A DNA stretch of 55,763 nucleotides from an uncultured Alphaproteobacteria bacterium (GCA_937892955.1 CALBKH010000102.1:1-55763), one strand, 5' to 3'. Shown: positions 7,900 through 17,355, counted from the first letter of the stretch. Notes: generated by a model not told the origin, from the letters alone. Numbers and translations are program-made.

Positions 7900-8331
7900 T
7901 CAGCCCCCCGCTTCCGCCTTCTCGATCGCCGCGATGGTCGCGTCGTAGGGCAGCAGCGTCGAAGCGTGGCGGGCCTTGTAGTCGCGCACCGGCTCCAGAT
8001 ATTTCATGTCGGCGAAGCGGCCCTCGGGCGGCGCGCCGTTCTCCTTGAGCATGGCGCGCACCGCCTCGCGCGCCGCGCGGATCTCGCCGACGCTGGCGCC
8101 GACGACGTGGCGGGCGAGCACCGAGGCGGACGCCGTGCCGAGCGCGCAGGCCTTGACCTCGTGGGCGAAATCGGCGACCCGGTCGCCGTCCATCACCAGA
8201 TCGACGGTGATCGACGAGCCGCACAGGCGCGAGTGCGCAGTGGCGCTTCCTTGCGGGTGGTCGAGCCGGCCGAGCCGCGGGATGTTGCCGGCGAGTTCGA
8301 GGATGTGCTTGTTGTAGACGTCGTCGATCAT
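7900..8331 (-). CDS. NifU_N-type iron-sulfur cluster scaffold protein
   Basis: A 143-residue IscU/SufU-like protein (NifU N-terminal domain). Two of the three cluster-ligand cysteines are visible, in SRLCGSSITVDL and VKACALGTASASVLA. The third, expected in an RxxCxxLPY-like segment near the C-terminus, is replaced: the sequence there reads RHASTLLPYD. This variant may bind clusters differently or serve a non-scaffold role. ATG 8331 is the natural MIDDVYNKHILEL start. It is divergent from folE. Confidence 0.88.
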   Translation of the reverse strand: MIDDVYNKHILELAGNIPRLGRLDHPQGSATAHSRLCGSSITVDLVMDGDRVADFAHEVKACALGTASASVLARHVVGASVGEIRAAREAVRAMLKENGAPPEGRFADMKYLEPVRDYKARHASTLLPYDATIAAIEKAEAGG

Positions 8332-8384
8332 TCCGCTTTCACCGTCCCGTGACACGTCGCCCCCTGACGGATGCGTCCGCTTGC

Positions 8385-8391
8385 ACTATAT
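8385..8391 (+). promoter_or_regulatory. Possible -10 box for folE
   Basis: TATATAG stands out in an otherwise GC-rich 210-base divergent region between the NifU-like gene and folE. No convincing -35 box is visible at standard spacing. Position is the only support. Confidence 0.3.
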
Positions 8392-8542
8392 AGGACGGAT
8401 CTGGGGGCGTCGCATGTTACCGTCACAACGCCGACCGACGTCGAACCCGGCGCGCCCACTGGGATCTCCAAGTCCGGTGATCCGCGACCAGAACGGAACC
8501 GTAGATTTGGAAGACGTGCTCGACCCACGGGAGAAATCATCG

Positions 8543-9172
8543 ATGGACGCCATCGTCGACGCCGGTCGCGAGACGGGCAGCGCGAAGCTCGCGCCGCCGG
8601 CCCGCCCCACCCGCGAAGAGGCCGAAGCGGCGGTTCGCACCCTGCTCCTGTGGGCCGGCGACGATCCGAACCGCGAGGGTCTGATCGACACGCCGAAGCG
8701 CGTGATCAAGGCCTTCGAGGAACTCTATCGTGGCTACGGCGACGATCCGAGCGACGTGCTCGATCGCGTCTTCGAAGAGGTCGAGGGTTACGGCTCGATC
8801 GTCCTCGTCCGCGACATTCCCTTCTATTCGCACTGCGAGCACCACATGGTGCCCTTCGTCGGCAAGGCGCACATCGCCTACTACCCCTCCGCCGGGGTGG
8901 TCGGCCTGTCCAAGCTCGCCCGTCTCGTCGACGTCTACGCCCGTCGCCTCCAGACCCAGGAGAGCCTGACGGCGCAGATCATCAACGCCATCGACAACCA
9001 TCTGAAACCGCGCGGCGTCGCGGTGCTGATCGACGCCGAGCACATGTGCATGTCGATGCGCGGCGTCCAGAAGTCCGGCGTCTCGACCATCACCACCGAG
9101 TTCACCGGCGTCTTCCGCGACGACCCGGCCGAACAGGCCCGTTTCATGATGATGGTCAAGGGCATGCGCTGA
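8543..9172 (+). CDS. folE: GTP cyclohydrolase I
   Basis: Converts GTP to 7,8-dihydroneopterin triphosphate, the first step of folate biosynthesis. The 209-residue protein carries the family motifs: REGLIDTPKRV, DIPFYSHCEHHMVPFVGKAH with the zinc Cys and His residues, GLSKLARLVDVYARRLQTQE, the EHMCMSMRG motif with the second zinc Cys, and the late FRDDPAEQARF segment. ATG 8543 is chosen because GGGAGAAA precedes it and the upstream extension has no family character. It is followed by a strong terminator and then hisI, a common alphaproteobacterial neighbour. Confidence 0.97.
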   Translation: MDAIVDAGRETGSAKLAPPARPTREEAEAAVRTLLLWAGDDPNREGLIDTPKRVIKAFEELYRGYGDDPSDVLDRVFEEVEGYGSIVLVRDIPFYSHCEHHMVPFVGKAHIAYYPSAGVVGLSKLARLVDVYARRLQTQESLTAQIINAIDNHLKPRGVAVLIDAEHMCMSMRGVQKSGVSTITTEFTGVFRDDPAEQARFMMMVKGMR

Positions 9173-9197
9173 GACGCGCCACCCGTTCCGACGACGA

Positions 9198-9231
9198 CGC
9201 CGGCCCCTCGCGAGGCCGGCGTTTTCTTTTT
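9198..9231 (+). terminator. Rho-independent terminator of folE
   Basis: CGCCGGCC and GGCCGGCG form an 8-bp stem around an 8-base loop, followed by GTTTTCTTTTT. It lies 26 bases past the folE stop and is a textbook intrinsic terminator. Confidence 0.9.
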
Positions 9232-9328
9232 CGGCGGAGCCGGAACGGGTGACGGTTTCCCTCCGACGCGGGTCTCCTCCCGCGCCATCGCCGTTGACCG
9301 CCGACCCGCCCCGGCCTAACCATCCGCC

Positions 9329-9814
9329 ATGACCGACATCACCCCGCTCTTCGCCGCCCTCCCCGATCACGACGCCCAGGAGATGGGCCGCATCCTGGCG
9401 CCGCGCTTCGACGCCGGCGGCCTGGTCACCGCGGTCGTGGTCGACGTGCGAACCCGCGACGTGGTGATGCTCGCCCACATGAACGCCGAAGCCCTGGCCG
9501 AGACCATCGAGACCGGCGTCGCCACCTATTGGAGCCGGTCACGCAAGAGCCTGTGGGTCAAGGGCGAGACCTCGGGCAACCGCCAGCTCGTCCGCCGCCT
9601 GCGTGTCGACTGCGATCAGGACGCGGTGCTGCTCGAGGTCGAGGTCGAAGGCCACGGCGCCTCCTGCCACCGCGGCTTCCATTCCTGCTTCTACCGCGCC
9701 GTGCCGGTGGGGACCGCTCTCACCCCCGAGACCCGCCTCGACTTCGTCGAGACCGACCCCGCCTTCGACCCCGAAACGGTCTACGGCTGCGGCCACGACC
9801 ATTCGAAGGGCTGA
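9329..9814 (+). CDS. hisI: Phosphoribosyl-AMP cyclohydrolase
   Basis: Third step of histidine biosynthesis, opening the adenine ring of phosphoribosyl-AMP. The 161-residue protein has the HisI core: VVMLAHMNAEALAETIETG, YWSRSRKSLWVKGETSGN, the D-x-D-x-D metal segment VDCDQDAVLLEVE, and the zinc site GHGASCHRGFHSCFYR. There is no fused HisE domain, consistent with separate hisI and hisE genes in Alphaproteobacteria. It stands alone here, apart from the rest of the his genes. Confidence 0.96.
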   Translation: MTDITPLFAALPDHDAQEMGRILAPRFDAGGLVTAVVVDVRTRDVVMLAHMNAEALAETIETGVATYWSRSRKSLWVKGETSGNRQLVRRLRVDCDQDAVLLEVEVEGHGASCHRGFHSCFYRAVPVGTALTPETRLDFVETDPAFDPETVYGCGHDHSKG

Positions 9815-9958
9815 ACGCCGGGATCCCGGCGACGCGTGGCATCGACGCCGACCGTCAACCGTTCGTTCACCATGTCCGTGCGCCGGCACGAAAGTTCACA
9901 TTTTATTCGATTCAATCGATTGAGAATGCCGTCCTGAGGCGAGATCCGGGAGGATCAC

Positions 9959-10939
9959 ATGCTCGAGGGCGTGACACGGCGCATCTTCGGCGCGAATGCG
10001 GTCGGACACGACGAGATCGGGGTCCGCGAGCGGTTGCGACGACCGAAGGTCGGCCTCGCGCTGGGGGGCGGCGCGGCGCGCGGCTGGGCGGCGATCGGCG
10101 TCGTCCGCCGGCTGCACGAGGCCGGCATCGTCCCCGATGTCGTCGCCGGCACCTCGATGGGCGCCGTCGTCGGCGCCTGCGACCTCGCCGGCCGGCTCGG
10201 CTGTCTCGAGACCTTCGCCCTCGAGCTCACCCCGCGCCGGGTGCTCTCCCTCCTCGACCTCCGATTCGGCGGCTCCGGCCTCATCGACGGCTCCCGCCTC
10301 GCCAACCTCCTCACCGAACGTCTCGGCGACATCCGTGTCGAAGACCTGAAGCGCCCCTTCACCGCGGTCGCCACCGAGCTCGCCACCGGCCACGAGATCT
10401 GGATGAACTCCGGCCGGTTGATCGAGGCACTGCGCGCCTCCTATGCCCTGCCCGGCGTCTTCGAACCGGTGCGGGTCGCCGGCCGCATCCTCGTCGACGG
10501 CGCCCTGGTCAATCCGGTGCCGGTCTCGGTGTGCCGGGCGCTCGGCGCCGAGCTGGTGATCGCGGTCAATCTGTCGACCGACACCTTCGCCCACGGCACC
10601 GTCGTCCAGACGCTGCGCGCCGAAGCCGCGGCGAACGACACTCGCCACGAGGGCCTCGCCGACCGCGTCGGCCGCGGCCTCTTCCGCCGCTTCTTCGACG
10701 GCGATGATGGTCGCCCCGGCCTCACCGGCGTGATGATGGAGAGTTTCAACATCATCCAGGACCGCATCACCCGCTCGCGCCTCGCCGGCGATCCGCCGGA
10801 CGTCACCATCGCGCCGCGGCTGGGTCACATCGGCCTGTTCGATTTCCATCGCGCCGACGAGGCGATCGACATCGGCGCCACCGCCACCGATCGCGCCGTC
10901 GCCGACATCCGCTCGCTCGTGGCGGAGATGACCCGCTGA
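9959..10939 (+). CDS. Patatin-like phospholipase (RssA-type)
   Basis: Predicted Ser-Asp lipid hydrolase, 326 aa. The oxyanion motif GGGAARG (about 36-42) is followed by the nucleophile elbow GTSMG with Ser66, and the catalytic aspartate lies in LVDGALVNPVP (Asp180). No signal peptide is visible, so it should be cytoplasmic or membrane-peripheral, as for bacterial RssA/YlbK relatives. A GGGAGGATC ribosome binding site supports ATG 9959. Physiological substrate is unknown. Confidence 0.9.
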   Translation: MLEGVTRRIFGANAVGHDEIGVRERLRRPKVGLALGGGAARGWAAIGVVRRLHEAGIVPDVVAGTSMGAVVGACDLAGRLGCLETFALELTPRRVLSLLDLRFGGSGLIDGSRLANLLTERLGDIRVEDLKRPFTAVATELATGHEIWMNSGRLIEALRASYALPGVFEPVRVAGRILVDGALVNPVPVSVCRALGAELVIAVNLSTDTFAHGTVVQTLRAEAAANDTRHEGLADRVGRGLFRRFFDGDDGRPGLTGVMMESFNIIQDRITRSRLAGDPPDVTIAPRLGHIGLFDFHRADEAIDIGATATDRAVADIRSLVAEMTR

Positions 10940-10987
10940 CCTCCCCCTGGGGCGGCGCGGTCGCCGGCGGGGAACCGCCGACATGAA

Positions 10988-11019
10988 GAGACGCGCGCGG
11001 GTCTCCTCGCGCGCGTCTC
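10988..11019. terminator. 12-bp GC hairpin between convergent genes
   Basis: GAGACGCGCGCG and CGCGCGCGTCTC are perfect arms around GGTCTCCT. It lies between the convergent patatin and CBS genes. It lacks a clear T-run, so it may be a bidirectional or Rho-assisted terminator. Confidence 0.5.
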
Positions 11020-11115
11020 CTCGTCGTCGCAATTCGCTCTTCGAAAAAGTACGCCCCTACAGGCACTTCTCGGAGACTTCGGAATCGGCGTCTCGGATCG
11101 ATCCGCCACCCCGCC

Positions 11116-11547
11116 TCAGGTCGAAGCGATGTAGGCGCGCATCTCGGCCGCTTCACGTTCGGCCAGCTCGATGCGCCGCGCCACCACGTCGCCGATCGAG
11201 ATGAGGCCGATCAAACGGTCCTCGCGCACCACCGGCATGTGGCGGAAGCGACCGGCGGTCATCCGACCAAGAACCTGATCGGTCGTCTCGGTTTCGTTGC
11301 AGGTCACGACCTTGGCGGACATGTAGTCCTCGGCCGCTTCGTCGAGCGCCTTGCCGCCGTGCGCGGCGAGCGCCCGCACGATGTCGCGCTCCGACAGGAT
11401 GCCGGCGATGCGGCCGTGCGCATCGATCAGCACCACCGCGCCGATCTTGTGGGTGGCGAGGGTCTCGCAGACCTCACGCAGGGCCTGCTTCGGCCCCATG
11501 GTGACGACCTGGCGTCCCTTCTGCGAAAGAATGGCGGCGACAGTCAT
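11116..11547 (-). CDS. Tandem CBS-domain protein
   Basis: A 143-residue protein made of two CBS domains (about 8-62 and 75-130), with the second-strand signatures KIGAVVLIDAHGRIAGILSE followed by RD and RFRHMPVVREDRLIGLISIG followed by D. Stand-alone CBS pairs bind adenine nucleotides and act as energy or redox sensors. ATG 11547 is preceded by GGGAGGATC. The frame remains open for another 100 codons upstream but that part is antisense-like. The partner protein is unknown. Confidence 0.9.
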   Translation of the reverse strand: MTVAAILSQKGRQVVTMGPKQALREVCETLATHKIGAVVLIDAHGRIAGILSERDIVRALAAHGGKALDEAAEDYMSAKVVTCNETETTDQVLGRMTAGRFRHMPVVREDRLIGLISIGDVVARRIELAEREAAEMRAYIAST

Positions 11548-11774
11548 GGCGGATCCTCCCGAGATCTCGTGTTCGTCGTGGCTGTTCGACCGGTGCGGCG
11601 CCGACCTCGAGGATCGGATTCGTGTCATTCTGCCGCAGGCTCGATGGTCATGATGCTTCCACCCGACGGCATGCGCAAGCCGCCCGTGCGCCACCTCGAC
11701 GAACCTACTAGGGACGAGTTTCGATCGCTCGCCCGACCGTCGATCCCGCCGGTCGCAGCGACGCGGTTCGACGC

Positions 11775-12623
11775 TCAGCTCCGCCACGGCCGCTCGAATT
11801 TCTCGTAGGCGAAGAAGCCGACGAGAAAACCGCCGAGATGCGCGGCCCAAGCGACCGTCCCTTCGCCGTCACCGCCGAAGGGCGCGGTGCCGACGACGAC
11901 GAGGAGCAGGTTCATCGCCACCAGGGCGAGGATGAAACGCTGCACCCGCGGCAGTCTCAGCGCCGATCGAATCGACGGCAGCGGCTGCCACGCCGGCACG
12001 AAGATGAAGCGCAACGCTGCGCCGAAGACGCCGAAGACGACGCCCGAAGCGCCGATCATCGGCGCCTGCGACCCCCACTCGAAGACGAGGTGGGCCATCG
12101 CCCCGCCGACCGCCGACGTGAGCACGAGGACGAGGAAGCGCAGCGCCCCCAGCCGCAGCGCGACCGGTCGGCCGACCGCCGCCAACATCGCCGAATTGAA
12201 GAGGAGATGCGCCCAACCGCCGTGGAGGACGGCGTGGCTGACGAAGGTCCACACCACCGCCCCCCATCCCCCCGGATAGATCGGCCAATCGATGATCGGC
12301 AGATAGCGCGCCGGGATGAAGGCGAAGAGCAGCAGCACCTCGTCGTCGCTCTCGAGCGACAGGAAACTGCGTAGAACATGCACGGCGAGGAGGAGCCCGA
12401 CGAGCCCGACCAGAACGCCCGGCAGGTCGAAGATCGGCTCTCTCGTGGCGCTCCGGCTGCGATTGTCCAAACCCGACCTCTCGTCCCTCTCGCCGGCGCC
12501 CGCTCCGGCGAAGCGTCCGACGCGCGCAGGGTGCCCGCACCGGCGGCCGAAGTCCACGTCTCGTTTCGGCGCGTCCGAGGCCGGCACGGAATTGGCATTT
12601 CTTGACGAAGAATGAAGACGCAT
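11775..12623 (-). CDS. Rhomboid-family intramembrane serine protease
   Basis: Integral membrane protease with about six transmembrane helices. Taking ATG 12623 (282 aa), the catalytic Ser193 lies in IGASGVVFGVFGAALRF, the catalytic His262 in AWAAHLGGFLVG, and the oxyanion residues in WAHLLFN (His139, Asn143). The first 65 residues are polar and poorly conserved in style, so the true start could be further downstream, for example near LDNRSRS. Substrates are unknown. Confidence 0.88.
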   Translation of the reverse strand: MRLHSSSRNANSVPASDAPKRDVDFGRRCGHPARVGRFAGAGAGERDERSGLDNRSRSATREPIFDLPGVLVGLVGLLLAVHVLRSFLSLESDDEVLLLFAFIPARYLPIIDWPIYPGGWGAVVWTFVSHAVLHGGWAHLLFNSAMLAAVGRPVALRLGALRFLVLVLTSAVGGAMAHLVFEWGSQAPMIGASGVVFGVFGAALRFIFVPAWQPLPSIRSALRLPRVQRFILALVAMNLLLVVVGTAPFGGDGEGTVAWAAHLGGFLVGFFAYEKFERPWRS

Positions 12624-12790
12624 CGCCCCTTTCGGTCCCATTTCGGCACGGTCTTTCCGACCGATGCCGCGACGAGCCCGGAAAAGCGGCGTCTCCACCA
12701 GCGCCCGATCACCGGGCGTGGACGTCCCGGAAGAGGCCGATCGTGCCGAAACGGGGCGCTCGATCAGGAACGAGAATGGGGCTCGGGGTC

Positions 12791-13486
12791 ATGAAACATC
12801 CGTCGACACGTGAACTCTACGACTACTGGCAGCGGCTACGCGGTTCGCGCCCCGCCCCGGAGCGTACCGAGATCGAGCCCTCCGACATCCGCCGCATCCT
12901 CGGCGACACCTTCATCCTCGAGGTGGCGTCACGCGACGACTATCGCTTCCGTCTCGCCGGTACCCGGGTCTGCGCGCTCTACGGGCGCGAACTGAAGGGC
13001 AAGGACTTCCTCGCCTTCTGGAAAGGCAAGGACCGCGACGCGATCGCCACCCTGCTCGCCGCCGTCTCGCAGGACGCCGCCGCCGCCGTCGTCGGCATGA
13101 GCGGCCGTTCCGCCCACGACCGCGACCTCGCCTGCGAGATCCTCTTGTTGCCGATCCGCCAGAAGGGCGGCGGCTACACCCGCATCCTCGGCTCTCTCGC
13201 GCCGATGAGCGATCCCTATTGGATCGGCATCCACCCGATCCTGTCCCAGACGATCTCCAGCCTCCGCCTCATCTGGCCGGACGAACGCCCGACCTTCCTG
13301 CGGCGCGGCGACGACCTCGATATCGAAGCGATCCCCGTCGTCGATACCGCCCCGCCCGCCCCGCGCTCCGAGGCCACGCCGCGGCCCGGCGTTCCGGTCC
13401 GCCCGATCCCGCTCCATCCTTGGACGGGACACCCCAACCGCCGCGTCGGTCACCTCGTCGTTCTCGACGGTGGCAAAAACAACTGA
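12791..13486 (+). CDS. PAS_5-family protein (MopJ-like)
   Basis: A 231-residue protein of the PAS_5 family that includes the Caulobacter polarity/cell-cycle regulator MopJ. Recognisable parts are RELYDYWQRLRGSRPAPER at the start, DIRRILGDTFILEV, YRFRLAGTRVCALYGRELKG, and a proline-rich C-terminal tail after residue 180. ATG 12791 matches the usual MKHPSTRELYDYW beginning. No output domain is attached. It is followed by the PilZ gene on the same strand. Confidence 0.82.
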   Translation: MKHPSTRELYDYWQRLRGSRPAPERTEIEPSDIRRILGDTFILEVASRDDYRFRLAGTRVCALYGRELKGKDFLAFWKGKDRDAIATLLAAVSQDAAAAVVGMSGRSAHDRDLACEILLLPIRQKGGGYTRILGSLAPMSDPYWIGIHPILSQTISSLRLIWPDERPTFLRRGDDLDIEAIPVVDTAPPAPRSEATPRPGVPVRPIPLHPWTGHPNRRVGHLVVLDGGKNN

Positions 13487-13573
13487 ACGCGAGGCGATGT
13501 TCCGTTCGGGCAACGTCCGATTAACCAACCCTCGTTAGTCTCGGGGACGAGTTGATGGTCCTCGAGGTTTCAG

Positions 13574-14188
13574 ATGTCACTTGCCCGAAAGCCCCTCGTC
13601 GTCGCGCCGGCCAAAGCCGCCGATCGGCGTATGCACCAGCGGGTCAAGGTGAACCTCCTCGGCCGCTGCATGCTCGAGGACGGGCGTGAATTCACCTGTC
13701 AGGTGATCGACATGTCCCCCGGCGGCGCGGCGATGGTCGTGCCGGTGGTCGGACGCGTCGGCGAGCGCGTCGTCGCCTATGTCGACCACATCGGCCGCAT
13801 CGAGGGCCGCCTCGTCCGTCTCATCGACGGCGGCTTCGCCATGAACATGACCATGTCGGCGAGGAAGCGCGACAAGCTCGCCGCCCAGCTCACCTGGCTC
13901 GCCAACCGCCACATCCTCAATCTGCCCGAAGATCGCCGCCACGAGCGCTTCGTGCCGCGCAATCCCTTCGCCAAACTCGTTCTGCCCGACGGCACCGAGC
14001 TGCGCTGCCGCATCCTCGACGTCTCGCCCTCCGGCGCCGCCGTCCAGATCGACCCGAAGCCCGCCGTCGGGACCCCGGTGTCGCTCGGCGTCATGCGCGG
14101 CCGCATCGTCCGCCGCTTCGACGAGGGCGTGGCCATCGAGTTCGCCATCGTCCACTCCAGCGAGACGCTGCAGTCCTATTTCTCCTGA
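13574..14188 (+). CDS. Tandem PilZ-domain protein
   Basis: A 204-residue protein with two PilZ domains. The first has RRMHQR (19-23) and DMSPGGAAM; the second has RHERF (about 122) and DVSPSGAAV. The RxxxR plus D/NxSxxG motifs are the c-di-GMP-binding residues of this family, so it is a likely c-di-GMP receptor. No enzymatic or DNA-binding domain is attached. It follows the PAS_5 gene with an 87-base gap. Confidence 0.88.
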   Translation: MSLARKPLVVAPAKAADRRMHQRVKVNLLGRCMLEDGREFTCQVIDMSPGGAAMVVPVVGRVGERVVAYVDHIGRIEGRLVRLIDGGFAMNMTMSARKRDKLAAQLTWLANRHILNLPEDRRHERFVPRNPFAKLVLPDGTELRCRILDVSPSGAAVQIDPKPAVGTPVSLGVMRGRIVRRFDEGVAIEFAIVHSSETLQSYFS

Positions 14189-14689
14189 TCCTCTCGCCGA
14201 CGAGAGCGCGACGGCCGGCCCATCGGGCCGGCCGTTCGCGTTCCCCCGAATTTCTGCGATCGCCGCAGAACTTCCCTAACCCTCTCCGGAAACGGTCGAT
14301 CGGTCGCGGAAGCCGCAGCCTCCCGATCTTCCGGCACAAGCCATTGTTTTCGTGTGGCTTTCGGACCACGCCGGGGGATCGGTCGCATTCGATGCGAATT
14401 GTCGGAAAATTCGACTCGAAGTCGAACGGCTTCTTTGACCGCGGCGAAAGTCGCCTCTGTCAGATTGATCCCATCGACGGCGGAAGAAAGCCCCCTGTCA
14501 CCCGCCGACCGAACCGCCGGTCCCCGTACCGGCCGGACAGAACGAGGATGGCATCCGTTTCGCGAACCCGGTCGCGTCCCCACCCTCCCCGTCCCCAGTG
14601 GATCGGGTTCGCAGAACAGGCCGGCGCCCTTGGCGCCGGCCTTGTTCGTTGTCGGTGCTCGCGGAGCGATCGAGATCGGCGAGGAAGCC
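14189..14689. other. Intergenic region with two strong hairpins
   Basis: Five hundred bases without a convincing gene, between the convergent PilZ and carbonic anhydrase genes. It holds an 11-bp stem ACGGCCGGCCC/GGGCCGGCCGT at 14211-14235, extended by outer CGCG pairs, as the PilZ terminator, and an 11-bp stem AGGCCGGCGCC/GGCGCCGGCCT at 14618-14642 as the terminator of the leftward gene. The middle, 14340-14580, shows nothing I can assign. Confidence 0.6.
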
Positions 14690-15217
14690 TCAGACCGCCT
14701 TCAGTCCCTCGGCGAAGCGGCGGGCGTTGCGGACATAGACCTCGGCCGAGCCCGAGATCCGCGCCACCGCGTTCTCGTCGAGGGTGCGGATGACCTTGGC
14801 CGGCGATCCGACGATCAGCGAATTGTCCGGAAACTCCTTGCCCTCGGTGACCAGCGCCCCGGCGCCGACCAGCGAATTGGCGCCGATCCTGGCGCCGTTG
14901 AGGATGGTCGCGCCCATGCCGATCAGCGTGTTCGCGCCGATGGTGCAGCCGTGCAGCGTCACCTTGTGACCGATGGTGCAGCCCGGCCCGATGGTCAGCG
15001 GAAAGCCCATGTCGGTGTGCAGCACCGAGAGATCCTGGATGTTCGAGCGTTCGCCGATCTCGATCCACTCGTTGTCGCCCCGCAGCACCGCACCGAACCA
15101 GACGCTCGCGTCGCGCTTCAACCGCACCCGGCCGACGAGATCGGCGCTCGGCGCCACCCACCACGCCCCGTCGTCGGGGAATTCCGGCCGGATCCCGTCG
15201 AGTTCGAAGATCGCCAT
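14690..15217 (-). CDS. Gamma-class carbonic anhydrase family protein
   Basis: A 175-residue left-handed beta-helix protein of the gamma-carbonic anhydrase family. Hexapeptide repeats run through residues 20-140. The three zinc histidines are present as H67 (VLHTD), H84 and H89 (IGHKVTLHG), and RGD near 46-48 matches the trimer-forming Arg/Asp. It could hydrate CO2; many bacterial members, including those called YrdA/CaiE-like, lack demonstrated activity. It stands alone on the minus strand. Confidence 0.9.
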   Translation of the reverse strand: MAIFELDGIRPEFPDDGAWWVAPSADLVGRVRLKRDASVWFGAVLRGDNEWIEIGERSNIQDLSVLHTDMGFPLTIGPGCTIGHKVTLHGCTIGANTLIGMGATILNGARIGANSLVGAGALVTEGKEFPDNSLIVGSPAKVIRTLDENAVARISGSAEVYVRNARRFAEGLKAV

Positions 15218-15321
15218 GTCGTCGCCTCCTCGCCGCGTCGTTCACCGAAGCGGCTTCGTCGCCCCCAAGAAGACGATCTCGATCGACCTTGGCAAGACCG
15301 ACGGGAGACGGAGAGACCTGC

Positions 15322-16689
15322 TCAGCGCCGGCGGATGAGCTCGTCGAGACACTCCACCACCCGGCCCGAGGCGGTCTCCATCTCGGAATAGGCGCGAGCC
15401 GCCCCGACCCTGTCGCCCCCGGCGACGAGTTCGGCGACCAGGCGGCCGTTGACGTGCACCGCTTCGTGGATCGGCAACATCCGCACGAAGGCGGGATGGC
15501 GGCGGATCGCCTCGTCGGTGACCGCGTCGTACCACTTGCCGAGGCGGCAGTGGCGGTGATCGGAGAGTTCTTCCGGCTTCAGCGACTTCAGGCCGACCAA
15601 CACCTCGGCGAGCCGCTTCTTCCACATGAAGTGATCCGATTTCGCCCGGTGCAGCACCAGATCGGGCACATCGTACGCTTCCGCATCGGTGAACTGCCGC
15701 TCGATCGTCGCCTCGCACGACCCCACCGCCACGATCACCTCCTCCGCATGTTCGGAGGCTTCGGAGGTGTGACGCTCGATGGCGAGAATGCCGGTGGAGA
15801 GCTCGCCCACCGCCGCGCTCTGCTCGCTGAGAAGACCGGCGATCTCGCGCATGCGACCCGCTCCGTCCTCCACCGCCGCCCGCACCGTGTCGATGCGCTC
15901 GCGCGCGCCGTCGGAGCGCGCCGCCGCGACCTCGACGAGGTCGCGCACCGAATGGATACTCTCGGTGAGTTCGGCGACATGTTGTTCGAGCCGCTGTATG
16001 CGGGCGCGGATGTCGTCCGTCGCCTTCTGGGTCTGGCCCGAGAGCGTCTTGACCTCCTGCGCCACCACCGCGAAGCCGCGTCCCGCCTCACCGGCGCGCG
16101 CCGCTTCGATGGTGGCGTTGAGCGCCAGGAGATTGGTCTGCTGCGCCAGGCCCTCGATGGTGGCGACGAAGGTGCCGATCTGCTCGGCCGCCACCTTCAG
16201 ATGATCCGCCGCCGTATCCATGCGTTCGAACGACGAGCCGATGGCGAGGCTCGCGTCGGTCGCCGCCCGCGTCGCCTCCACCCCTTCCCGGGTCGCACGC
16301 GCCGCCTGATCCATCGACATCGACACCGCTTCCGCCGTCGACGCGATCTGGCCGATCGAAGCGGTGAGTTCCTCGACCCCCGCCGCCATGACCTGCGCCT
16401 GAGCCGAACTCTCGCGCACGCCGCCAGTGATCCGTGCCGTCGCCGCCATCGCCTCGCTCGCCTTCATCGACGAGGCGACCGCACTCTCCAGCATCGACCG
16501 ATCCCGGGTCGCCAGTGCGGTGTCGAGGCTGCGGATCGCCTCCGTCACCATCGGCGGCAGACCGTTCGTCGGCACCTCGCGGCGCGCCGCCACCGCGGCC
16601 AGACCGGTCACCAACGCCATGACCTCGAAGGCGGGCGCATCCGGCTTTTCGACAGGGGTTTCGGCCTTGACGCGGGAAGAGAAGAACAT
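15322..16689 (-). CDS. Soluble methyl-accepting chemotaxis protein with CZB domain
   Basis: A 455-residue cytoplasmic chemoreceptor. No transmembrane segments are seen. The signalling tip motif is clear (QQTNLLALNATIEAARAGEA followed by GRGFAVVAQEV, about residues 190-220). The C-terminal 120 residues are a chemoreceptor zinc-binding domain, with KSDHFMWKKRL, HRHCRLGKWYD and a later HEAVH supplying the His/Cys ligands. CZB receptors sense zinc and hypochlorite and often feed taxis or diguanylate signalling. No che genes are adjacent. Confidence 0.93.
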   Translation of the reverse strand: MFFSSRVKAETPVEKPDAPAFEVMALVTGLAAVAARREVPTNGLPPMVTEAIRSLDTALATRDRSMLESAVASSMKASEAMAATARITGGVRESSAQAQVMAAGVEELTASIGQIASTAEAVSMSMDQAARATREGVEATRAATDASLAIGSSFERMDTAADHLKVAAEQIGTFVATIEGLAQQTNLLALNATIEAARAGEAGRGFAVVAQEVKTLSGQTQKATDDIRARIQRLEQHVAELTESIHSVRDLVEVAAARSDGARERIDTVRAAVEDGAGRMREIAGLLSEQSAAVGELSTGILAIERHTSEASEHAEEVIVAVGSCEATIERQFTDAEAYDVPDLVLHRAKSDHFMWKKRLAEVLVGLKSLKPEELSDHRHCRLGKWYDAVTDEAIRRHPAFVRMLPIHEAVHVNGRLVAELVAGGDRVGAARAYSEMETASGRVVECLDELIRRR

Positions 16690-16885
16690 GGCGACCTCGT
16701 GCTCGCGGGGACGCCTGAAATCTCAACGGACTATCTTAAGGCTTCCTGAACAAAAACGTTTCGGATTGGTTTCTTTACGGTGGTGGATTCATCTCCGAAT
16801 CAGAAGACCCGGCGGTTCTTCACCGCCCTCCGGGCCTTCGTCGCCGGCTTCGGATCGGCCGCTGCGACCTTGCGTCACCCCACGC

Positions 16886-17215
16886 TCAGATCAGGCCCGC
16901 GCGCATCGCCAACGCGAACTGCACCACGACGATGCCGGAGCACAGGCTCCACCCGGTGGCGATGGCGGTGGAGGCGACCAGCCAGCCGACCGGACGGTTC
17001 TCGATCGTACGGCCGCGAATGGCGTTGCGCATGATGATGAAGGGGCCGGCGAAAGCGCACAGGAGGATGCCGGCGAGACCCTTGCCGATGGTCTCGAGAT
17101 CGATGGCGAACCGCGCCGGTCGATCGGTCACCAGTTGGTAGAGCGAGGCGAGGACTCCGGCCGCCACGAAGCCGCAGGCCGCGGCATAGGCGGCGATGGC
17201 CAATTCGAACAACAT
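16886..17215 (-). CDS. Small membrane protein, unrecognised
   Basis: A 109-residue protein with three or four hydrophobic helices (about 3-28, 45-62, 77-102) and a conserved-looking basic stretch RNAIRGRTIENRPVG between helices two and three. I do not recognise the family. Proteins of this shape are common in Hyphomicrobiales as uncharacterised membrane proteins. It starts at ATG 17215 and is divergent from the secreted protein at 17356. Confidence 0.7.
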   Translation of the reverse strand: MLFELAIAAYAAACGFVAAGVLASLYQLVTDRPARFAIDLETIGKGLAGILLCAFAGPFIIMRNAIRGRTIENRPVGWLVASTAIATGWSLCSGIVVVQFALAMRAGLI

Positions 17216-17355
17216 GGCGAATGCCCCGAACCCGTTTACGCTTTCTTAACGAATAGCATGTCGCGCCCGCCGTCGCAGCACCTGCGTGGCTTCCGGCTTG
17301 CCAAGTCTGCCCTGATGGTTAATTCGGGACATCACCGCCAAACGGGGGGAATCGC

